A stretch of 64,000 nt of DNA from Pogostemon cablin (Eukaryota; Streptophyta; Magnoliopsida; Lamiales; Lamiaceae). This document shows positions 55,331 to 64,000 of the stretch, piece by piece. The notes under the pieces were generated by a model that worked only from the letters and a program-made list of their open reading frames with translations, did not search any database and was not told the origin of the DNA. The stretch covers positions 3,475,820 to 3,539,819 of the forward strand of contig CM042998.1 in the NCBI GenBank assembly GCA_023678885.1. The letters run 5' to 3'. Every line of letters starts with the position of its first letter. The stretch's first letter is position 1. Made by a program: the position numbers and the translations under genes.

Positions 55331-55636
55331 TTATTCGTCCCGCGTTAAGGTTTACGTTTTTCCTTTAGGTTTGTCTCAAATTAATGTTTATATTTCTTTT
55401 TTTTTTTAAGTTGGACTCAAACAAAACAATTAATTTTTCATGTAGGCCACATACAACACTACTACATCTACTAACTTCACATTAAATATTATTTCTATCA
55501 CCTTACTATACATTAAAATATTATATCACTAAAATAGTATATCTCTTAATCTACAATATTATATCACTAAAATAGTATATCTCTTAATTTACGTGAAAAG
55601 TAAACGTAAACATTAACTCGAAACGAGAGGAGGAAT
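55331..55636. mobile_element. Degenerate Stowaway-like MITE
   Basis: Starts near TTATTCGTCCCGCGTTAAGG and ends near TAACTCGAAACGAGAGGAGGA. It has an internal direct duplication of TATATCACTAAAATAGTATA. Confidence 0.6.
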
Positions 55637-55647
55637 ATGTTGATAAT

Positions 55648-55650
<3 letters not shown>

Positions 55651-55692
<42 letters not shown>
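55651..55692. repeat. (AT)n microsatellite
   Basis: About 42 bases of alternating A and T. Confidence 0.9.
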
Positions 55693-55694
<2 letters not shown>

Positions 55695-55765
55695 CATCTT
55701 ACTTGTGGGAGCCTATAATAACTTCATTAGGGTACCACCACGTCCATCAATGCTTCACAAGATTA

Positions 55766-56180
55766 GATCTTTTCGAGAAAATATTAATTTTATTCCTGTA
55801 TCTTTTTCAAAATTCAATTTTAGTCATGTAACTTTTAGTATTTTTAATTTTAGTCATTTTAATTTCAATTTTAGTCCTGTAACTTTTAAATTTTCAATTT
55901 TAGTTCTATAAATTTCAAATTTAGTCCTGTATTTTTTTAAATTATCAAAATTAGTCCTATATCTTTTTGAAATATGATATAATTTATAATAGGACTAATT
56001 TTGAAAATTCAAAAAGATATATGACTAAATTTGAAACTTATAGGACTAAAATTGAAATTTTAAAAGTCATATGACCAAAATTGAAACTAAAATGACTAAA
56101 ATTGAAAATATTAAAAGTTATAGGACTAAAATTGGATTTCGTAAAAGATACAATACCAAAATTGATATTTTCTTGATCTT
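55766..56180. mobile_element. Fold-back element (long inverted repeat) upstream of hydrolase copy C
   Basis: Two arms of about 200 bases, 55766-55966 and about 55985-56180, are imperfect inverse copies (AGATCTTTTCGAGAAAATAT at left, inverse of ATATTTTCTTGATCTT at right). Within each arm a motif CAATTTTAGTCCTGTAACTT recurs with a 30-40-base rhythm. Its RNA would fold into a long hairpin. It resembles fold-back or TIR-only transposons. Confidence 0.8.
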
Positions 56181-57645
56181 CTCTCATCCTCACTCTCCCT
56201 ATCTCCCATTTCAAGTAATTCTCTCTCCAAATTCATTCTCCATTTTTTGTCTTTATTCAATTATTGGAAAGCTTCTAGATGATTAATTCATTTTTCTTTC
56301 GACTACTTTGATGATTTAATTTGTTGCTTTGGTATCACTCTTAATCCCTCAAATTCAACTACACATATATCACTCAAAATAAATTCAAGAAAAGGCAAAT
56401 TAAAAAGTAGTTTAAATATTCATGCAAGAATCTCACTAACTTTACATGTAATACTTGTTTCATTTCAGATATCATGTATTGGGAAATCATACTAGGTGTC
56501 TTAATCCCATTTCTAGCATGGGCTTACAAGGCCATTCGACCCCCGTCGCCTCTTCGGACCCGAGGTCCTGTAAACGGACCTCAGATCAAGCTGAGAGACG
56601 GACGTCGATTGTCATACAAGGAGTACGGAGTCCCCAAAGAGAAAGCAAAGTACAACATCATCTTCGTTCATGGGTTTGGTGCATTTTGACAGACCGGGTT
56701 ATGGGGAGAGTGACCCGGATCCTAATAGAACATTAAAGAGTTTGGTATTGGATATAGAAGAGCTTGCAGATGGGTTGGAACTTGGTCGGAAGTTTTACAT
56801 CATCGGAGCATCCATGGGAGGACAACCCGTATGGGGATGTCTCAAATACATCCCTCACAGGTATTTCATCATCACTTGCTTTAATTTCACACGTTGTGAT
56901 TTTCGTATACTATATCTTACATAATTAAGTTAGAAGAGGAAATCTAACCATTATCCTATCCTATTCTACATGTCACTTATTTAACATAAAAAATTCAATA
57001 TCCCATGTTTCATAATATTTGCACTATTAAAATACTATATAGTATACTGATCTAATAAATGAGCATTATATTTGACAATAATTTAGATAATGACCACGAT
57101 ATGTTTTATATACTTAAGATATAAAATAATAGAAGAAATTGATGAAAAGTACAAATATATAGGAGATGATATACGAAAATTGATAATTAATTCTGGACTT
57201 TCATAATACAGATGAGAAATGATAATGAAAAATAATATTCAATTAATGAAAACCAATAATAGTATTGTGAATTATTTTATGAACAATTTATAGTATGAAT
57301 TAAAAAAGTTATTATATATTTTTTTTAAAAATATAACATCTTTAATAAAAATTAATTAATAGTTACGAAAACCTAAAATGGTAACGTAGACACAGCTTCA
57401 CGTAATTTTCCCCTTTTAGGATTTGAAATTTAAAAGTTCCTTCGCATTGGTTATCAATCCTTCTTTAAGTTAGTACTTATTTTTATATTTTATCTTATTC
57501 AAAATAAACTTGTTCTCTTTTTCTTTCTTCTTAGGAGTATTATTTTCCACATGTTTGTGTTAATTTGTTAATGACATGTTTCTGTTAATTTTTTCTTTTT
57601 TCAAATTTATTCTTCTTTGTAATTTTTAAGGAAGAGTAAAAGTAA

Positions 57646-57910
57646 CTCCCTCCATTCATTCAAAAAGGGTCTTTTTTCTATTTTGGTCGGTCATCTAAAG
57701 GGTACCCTTTTCTATTTTACACACATGACACTCACACACTCCCTTTAATACAACTAAAATATGGGGCTCACACTCCCGCTAATACAACTACCCAATACAC
57801 ATTAAATAATAATACTTTTTAATTTACGTGAAAAAAGTAAAAGTCCCTCTTACACCGGGACGGAGAGTATTACGTGCAAAAAAGTAAAAGCTCCTCTTAC
57901 ACCGGGACGG
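57646..57910. mobile_element. Stowaway-like MITE with duplicated right end, in the copy C intron
   Basis: Starts CTCCCTCCATTCATTC. The terminus ACACCGGGACGGAGAGTAT appears twice (ending near 57868 and 57916), indicating a short tandem duplication of the right end. Confidence 0.7.
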
Positions 57911-58865
57911 AGAGTATAGTAATTAAATTATAAAATGATAAAAGAAAGAAAGAAATGAAGAAAATATTTAACAATTGTAATCGAAACTCAGATATGAAGA
58001 TCTGTATGTGGCTCTCATGCACAAGCATAAAAAATGTTTTCAATTGAGATAGTGTTTATTACTCATTAATGCGGTCCATTTTTTATTGGCATTTATATAT
58101 AATGCCGTTAGGTAAATAATAATGAAATCCAATTTTGAAATTATTTTGCAAATTGTTTTAGTTAAATTTTTTTAGTCTTTTATTTTTCTTATTTTTCTTT
58201 TGATATTGTTTGTATTAATTTTACTTCATTCGTTATTATATATTAGTTATAATATATAGTCTAACTGATCTAAATCCAGGTAAATACCCTCATGAATTAA
58301 GATTAAATCATGTATATTTTAACCAAAAAAATTAATAAATTTGTTAAAAAATACCGACTTCTTTTTAAAAAAATCAAATAATTTTGCAGGACAACATATA
58401 TATTTACTTTACAATGCACCTATCATTTATGGGTAGTTTTTTATAGATATAATTATTTTTATTTTTTAAAATTTTTAATTATTTTATGGGTAAGAGATGC
58501 ACCTGATACACTCATGTTAATAGATTAAAATAGGGGTAATGGGTAGGTTTTTTTAAATAAAATTAATTATATTATTTTATTTAATGATTAAGATTTAATT
58601 ATATATTTTATTTTAGTAATATAACGGTTAATATCGTTCAGGTGTACCAGGTGCAGCACAGTTGGACCCTTATTTTATTTGATCAAAGTTTGTTATTAAT
58701 TTCATTTTTGATCTATGGTTCCTATTGACTAAGTGCACGCTACCTCCTTGCACCCTAGTTTGACTCCAATTTCGATGCCTGTACTGGGTTCACTCTGGTG
58801 AGTTGGTCTCTTGTGTCATTGGGGGCACACCGTACTCCCATATTCTTTAGTATTAAAAAATTGTA

Positions 58866-59136
58866 CTCCTTCCGTCCCAAATTCAAGTTCACGTTTACTG
58901 TAGATACGGGTTTAAGAAAAGTCACTTTTTGACTTACTTTTGAGGGTAGTATGATATTTTTGGGTAATAAATAAATGATAAAGTATGTTATGTGTATTAA
59001 AAAGGTGATGACAAATTTGAAATTAAAGTATGTTAGAGGGATATTAGTTTGTTGCTTTTTCCTTTTATGGAAGTGTGAGTTGAATTTGGGACGGACCAAA
59101 ACGGAAAGTGTGAAGTTGAAGTTTGGACGGAGGGAG
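58866..59136. mobile_element. Stowaway-like MITE in the copy C intron
   Basis: Starts CTCCTTCCGTCCCAAATTCA and ends TTTGGACGGAGGGAG, flanked by TA. Inverse relative of 54224-54491, both carrying a conserved inner block near GGTGATGACAAATTTGAAAT. Confidence 0.8.
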
Positions 59137-60423
59137 TACAATTTAATAGTAAAGAGTATGGACGCATGGTGTGTCCTCGGGGACACAAAAGTATGTGTCC
59201 ACTCTGATAATTAGATACTCCATTGAATATCTAAATCAAATTGAAAAAGGGAATGACTATTTGCATCCCGAATCTACTAAACAAACCACAATTACTAAAT
59301 ACACTCCACTAAAATTACAATAAATAAATATATAATTTATTATTACTTTAAGATAAAATTATATAATATTATTTTTCCACACATTGTATTTTTGCGTTTT
59401 TTTTTTCACATATAGTAGTAATATTTTGCATATAAGATTGTTGCACTTTTTTTTTTCTTTTTCATATTTTAACTTTATGCAAATTTGTTTTACGCACAAT
59501 CCTGAATTAAGTGCAATTAATTTCTAGAAATTAAGTGTAATTAATTTCTTAAATGCAATCAAAATACTAAAATTCATTGAGGAGCTACAAGAAATTAGTC
59601 ATTAATTTAGAATCATTAATAAATTGATATTTTTAACAGAAACTTAATTGAAGCCTTATTATTATTAATTTTTTAACCACACCAATATGTCCTCCAACTT
59701 ATCCTGCTTCCTATAGTAACAGAACATTTGAAGCTGGTCTAACGTTTATAAGGGGGACAGACTTGCAGGGGCAGCGTTGATAGCTCCGGTGGTTAATTAT
59801 TGGTGGCCCAGTTTTCCGGCGAGCTTAGCCACCCAAGCTTACTCTAAAGAACGGCTGCAGGATCAGTGGGCTTTACGAGTTGCACATTACGCTCCTTGGC
59901 TTGTACACTGGTGGAAAACTGGGAAATGGTTTCCCCCTCACACTATTATTGCTGGAAAGGCCAACTTTACTGCTCCAGATCTTCAACTTCTCTCCAAACT
60001 CTCTCTGGGACCAACTAATTGGGTACATCCCACTTTTTCTCTCATATCCAAATAGATTGCTATTCTTGGGTTGCATCTAATGATCGATTTTCGACAGGAA
60101 TACGCCACGCAGCAGGGGGTGTATGAGTCACTTCACCGTGATATGATGGTTGGATTCGGGCAATGGGAGTTTGATCCGATGGAGCTGGATGATCCTTTTC
60201 CCGAGGAGAAGGATCCGTCCATCTGTGGCAGGGAGCTGAGGATGGTTTGGTCTCAGCGTCCCTGCAGGGATACATTGCCAAGAAGCTGCCATGGATGCAA
60301 TACCATCTTGTACCTAATGCTGGACATATGTTTTTAGCTGAGGATTCCATCAGAGAAGCTGTGCTGAACGCTCTCTTGATGGGGGATAAGCAGCATATTA
60401 ACGGACGGGATACTCTATTGTAA

Positions 60424-60766
60424 AGATGCATTTCATCTAGAAATGATAATTCTGTATTATCTTGAGAGAATGAATCTTCCAAGAGGAAGTTCAAGCATGG
60501 AGATTGTGTAAATTAAGTAGATGACTAAATAAGTGCATTTTAAACATTTCTCAAAGATTCATTGAGAAGAAGGCAACAATCTTGCTATGGAAAGAAACGA
60601 CGAACGAGCTAAATCAAACTCAATTTATTTGCCATCATTCTGGATAAATGTTTACACAGTTAACGTAAACACTCCTAACACAACACAATGTAAAGGCTCA
60701 CCACCTGAATTGGCCCGAGTAATTAAGACGAAGGTGGTTTAAAACCTCACTCTTGGTGGTTGCATT
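60424..60766. other. Convergent 3' intergenic region
   Basis: 343 bases between hydrolase copy C (+) and mevalonate diphosphate decarboxylase (-). No separate feature recognised. Confidence 0.5.
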
Positions 60767-63759
60767 TCACTTGGGAAAGCCAGTTTCTGGGTTGATGAGT
60801 GACCGACTTTCATCAGTAAGCACAATGGGACCTCTCCCAGGCCTCGTGCAGATAAAGTAACTAACATCACCCTTGTTTCTCTGAGTATTATCCTTGGTTT
60901 CTGGAGGTGGACTCAAAGCTTCTACATCCTTCATTTCATGAATTCTAGCGTCTTTTAGTATCGTCTTGTCACCAATAACATAACTGTGGAAAGTATGAAA
61001 AATCACATGAGAGACCGCGTGTTAAAGAGTAAATCCAGGAAATGTGTTTAGTGGTCTTAGATAAAAAAAATATAATTAATTCAAAATTACCTGTCCAAAT
61101 CAGTATCTGATTGAGGGGGAAAGTAATAGAGAAGCCTCTGAAGCAGAAGGGTAGCAGCTTTTCTGTTATGTGAAATTAGTACTGCATTTGGCCCAGCATC
61201 GAAGGTATACGCCACCTGTGATGTATCTCGATATTTATTATCCTTGATCAATATACTCCATGGAGAATGCACTAATATTATTCTAAAGAGAACACACTTT
61301 TAGCCAATTATGACCATCTTGGTTTGTCAGAATCTTGTGCAAAAGACAGGCCCAAATTTGAATCGATCATAAGTAATATATTGAATATATCCACAGAGAC
61401 AAGGAATAAAAGACCACGTTTGAAGGGATTCATGATTAAGAAACACCAACATGATTCAGGTTATGTAAAATAATAATACTACTATATTTGATTAAGATCA
61501 ACTTTTTTCTTTGGATAAGACGTAATTACATAGTTTTTAAATCCTATTTTAAAACAAGAAAAGTTTCCAAGAGGAAATGAAAAGAACCTGAGGTGATCCT
61601 TCATGACGATTCCATTTCTCAACACAGCTTATTATCCTGTAAAGTTAATGTCTCATATTAAATTAATCATTTGTAGCTGCTTGAAATTTGTAAAGAGATT
61701 TCAATGAGAAAAACAGTGCTAATTGTGCCTTGAAATGGAAAAAGGTGACTACCTATGAGAAGTGTCATTCATGTAGAATATGGGGGGCAAAGTATCAAGG
61801 CAAACTGCATGAAACTGATTGCTGTCTGCACATGCCAGACGAGCAAAAGCAGGAAAATCACGCTTTGCAATTGCTTCTTCCATTTTTATGATACGTTTGG
61901 GAACTACTTCCTGTGAAATTTTCAGCACACATGAGATTCCGAGTCTCACCTCAAAAAGTGATATCCAACATCCAGCATAAAGAAAAGCACGTTAATAATA
62001 AAGCTTCTAAGAATGGAAGGAATAAATAACAATTTGTAACACTTGTTGAAGAGCATACCTGTGCTCTATGTTTTATAAGTTCACTGGTTTCAACAGTTTC
62101 ACGCATTCCGGAGGTACTACTGGTTTCCTTCTGTCTTGAACTTACCTGAAATATGAAGGAATATCAGTTTTAACAGATAATAAGAAAGGTACATTGGAAT
62201 AATTACAGACTAGAATGAGCATCACAATGTCCACTTAAAAGGAAAAAGATCCCTGATGGATTTTCTTGCGTCATGATAACGCAAGATGAAAATATTTTAA
62301 GCTTAAAAGAAAGAACGTAAAGTTCCAATTCTAACATATAAAGGACTTACTTTTACAATACAGAACCAGTCATCAGTATATTGATATTCCAGTGAATACT
62401 TACAAATCAAAAGTGCCATTGCAACAACTAGATTCATGTCAACCCAAACAAACACATCAACCAAAGATGAACTTTTCTGGAACAAACTCACTGCCCCAGG
62501 GTCCAGAACACAATGCACAATGAGTACGTAATTTTATGCCATCAAACAGAATTTAAGTTTTTAGAATGATGGGTTGAACTTAATATTGATAAAACACAAG
62601 CAAAAACAAATATTTGGGTCACTGAAACTCAAGTAGAAAATAATAAATACGCACCACTGCAATGATAATAACAAGGTCATCCCAGTGCTTCTCATCAGTA
62701 AGCTGAACAGCAATGCTATCACTGCCATCTTGCTCCTTCATTCATTCCAGAGAAGGAAATATCAGCAACCAAACTTAACAACACACTAATAAAAGAATAT
62801 AGGAATGTAAAAGCTGGAAAAGATAAATACTTTTCCCATGATCCATTTGACAAATCCACCATACAGGCTGCGGCAAGCACTTCCTGAACCTTGCCTGATG
62901 TGAACAGACCAAAAAGAAATTATTCACATATATTTGGAATTAAATTTCTCTTGAGCTCTAGATTGGGGGGTGGGGCTAGGTGTTTGGGTGTTGGCCATGT
63001 CTTCAGATTTATGTTTACTGTGTCCCATGTGACTAAACAAATGAGGTAGTAAATAGTTAATCCACAGAGTTGTTAACTGCAATGAATTCTGTGGTATATA
63101 AGGAAATATATAATTACCTTGCAATAGCAGACAGTTTGCTGTGATCTTCTTTCACATTCATTAGCTTAGCCAGGGAGAAAACTGAAAAACAAATAAGCAG
63201 CAATTTTATCAATATGGCTAACTTTTAAGAAAAGATAATAGAACAGCATTATTGCATACCTTATATACTATGAATTGCTGAAACTTATCACGGCACTGAA
63301 GTAGTACAAAATAACCAATTACTTGACAATTTTACAATGAGAACATACATGGATCAGTTTTACAACATAATATCATGAATAATTAGATTATTCTAGTTAA
63401 ATATAAAACCAACATAAATTTCAAAAGATCAGAAAGTATATAGAAAAAGGTGCAGTTCTCATACTGCCCCACTTCATAACTATTAAAAGATAAATCATGT
63501 AATGCAGGAAAAACATGCTGTGATTTTCATAAGCAAGTGTTTGAAGGAATTCCATATTACCAAGGCATGCTAAACCAGCAGCTGATGATGCCAGACCAGC
63601 AGCAGTTGGAAAATTGTTATATGAAACAACATGCACATGCAGCTTCTCCCAGTCCTTTTTTGTTATCTTAATACCCTTTTTCTCATCCTCAAAATCGCTA
63701 GCACGTGAGCGAAGTTCCCTCAAGCAATTTTGGTATCTGCCTCCAGAAAGAGATACCTC
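60767..63759 (-). CDS. MVD: Mevalonate diphosphate decarboxylase, 3' nine exons (5' end beyond window)
   Basis: Catalyses the ATP-dependent decarboxylation of mevalonate 5-diphosphate to isopentenyl diphosphate, the last step of the cytosolic/peroxisomal mevalonate pathway feeding sterols and sesquiterpenes. Minus-strand exons: 63561-63759, 63118-63181, 62831-62894, 62655-62735, 62059-62145, 61753-61910, 61588-61636, 61091-61215 and 60767-60983, all with GT-AG ends and compatible phases, giving 347 residues. Signatures: the GHMP-kinase-type loop YNNFPTAAGLASSAAGLACL, QGSGSACRSLYGGFVKW, VSSRQKETSSTSGMRETV, FHAVCLDTLPPIFYMNDTSH, VAYTFDAGPNAVLI and the C-terminal FICTRPGRGP. About 70 N-terminal residues (family length about 420) must lie past 64000. 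No lesion is visible, so this is a functional-looking housekeeping gene next to several decayed ones. Confidence 0.93.
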
Positions 63760-64000
63760 CTACACTAGCAACAACTTATTAGATACATGAAACACTCAAG
63801 ATATTTCATTCTTTCATAATTTACAGGTCAGCATTTAAAGATAATAAAAAAAAAAGAGAAAAAACTTTTTTCTGCCAACTCAATCCAAAAAAACTTTTTT
63901 CTGCCAACTCAATCCAGGAGAACCAAAACATAACCAAGACCAGAGTCGCTTGAACTTTAAAGGTCACTCAATATGTGCTGAACTTCATAAAATGACACAG
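63760..64000 (-). other. Intron of the mevalonate diphosphate decarboxylase gene
   Basis: No exon encoding the expected N-terminal part was seen before the window edge. A short direct duplication containing AAAACTTTTTTCTGCCAACTC occurs near 63862-63912. Confidence 0.5.

Larger units (their letters stand above)
56474..60423 (+). pseudogene. Alpha/beta-hydrolase, copy C, deletion and frameshift
   Basis: Starts with an intact anchor (MYWEIILGVLIPFLAWAYKA) and GPQIKLRDGRRLSYKEYG. At about 56686 the sequence jumps directly from the VHGFG oxyanion region to HFDRPGYGESDPDPNRT, out of frame. The end of exon 1, all of intron 1 and the start of exon 2 of copy A are missing. Exon 2 ends at 56860 with the elbow GASMGGQ intact. 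A 2.9-kb MITE-filled intron follows. Exon 3 (59761-60022) has VVNYWWPSFP and DQWALRVAHYAP. Exon 4 starts at 60098 and has a second 1-base frame error near 60208, after DDPFPE, so the conserved downstream parts (WQGAEDG, AGHMF) lie in another frame ending at 60421-60423. Two independent lesions make it a pseudogene. Confidence 0.87.

Noticed and set aside
23626..63759. A biosynthetic gene cluster linking hydrolases and the mevalonate enzyme
   Set aside because: Only one hydrolase is intact, it is about 36 kb from the enzyme, and no terpene synthase or P450 is present.

Overview
The window is nuclear DNA from a flowering plant. Its genes have GT-AG introns, the protein families are plant families (CNL resistance gene, F-box, tubulin cofactor C, DAWDLE-type FHA protein, mevalonate diphosphate decarboxylase), and the AT-rich intergenic space is packed with plant LTR elements, tRNA-derived SINEs, Stowaway-like MITEs and an endogenous pararetrovirus. 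Protein style suggests an asterid eudicot, possibly Lamiales, but that placement is an inference.

Layout. 1-10.1 kb (+): a tubulin-folding cofactor C gene with a 1-base frameshift, then the remnant of a DAWDLE/SNIP1 FHA gene that lacks its 5' half and carries an in-frame TAG. A very young, target-site-flanked mini LTR element (3.8-5.1 kb) lies between them, and a TIR transposon sits in a DAWDLE intron. 10.6-11.7 kb (-): an intact F-box gene. 12.0-14.8 kb (-): an RPM1-like CC-NB-LRR pseudogene with about five frame breaks and a 25-base homopolymer. 15-23 kb: SINEs, MITEs, and a 5' LTR plus leader of an Athila/Tat-type Gypsy element. 23.6-30 kb (+): an intact alpha/beta-hydrolase gene (copy A), a three-exon gene for a small unrecognised, probably plastid-targeted protein with a LINE in its second intron, and a 5'-truncated hydrolase copy B. 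30-39.5 kb: repeats, including a 2.07-kb non-autonomous hAT element with perfect 8-bp target duplications. 39.6-47.3 kb (-): a nearly genome-length endogenous Caulimoviridae copy whose coding parts are broken but whose promoter (TATA box and two as-1-like elements) and Met-tRNA primer site are still readable. 47.9-56.4 kb: GC-rich gene scraps, MITEs and a fold-back element. 56.5-60.4 kb (+): hydrolase copy C, a pseudogene with an exon-1/exon-2 deletion fusion. 60.8-64 kb (-): the 3' nine exons of mevalonate diphosphate decarboxylase, intact and running off the window edge.

How it works together. I see no operon-like or biosynthetic cluster. The three hydrolases are a dispersed tandem family (one intact, two decayed), and the mevalonate enzyme is an ordinary housekeeping neighbour, convergent with copy C. 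The dominant story is a gene-poor chromosome segment in which most single-copy genes are losing function while transposons and a pararetrovirus accumulate. No wholly new system is apparent. The pararetroviral regulatory region and the decay of two normally essential genes deserve most attention. All exon junctions and frame breaks were read by eye from the sequence.
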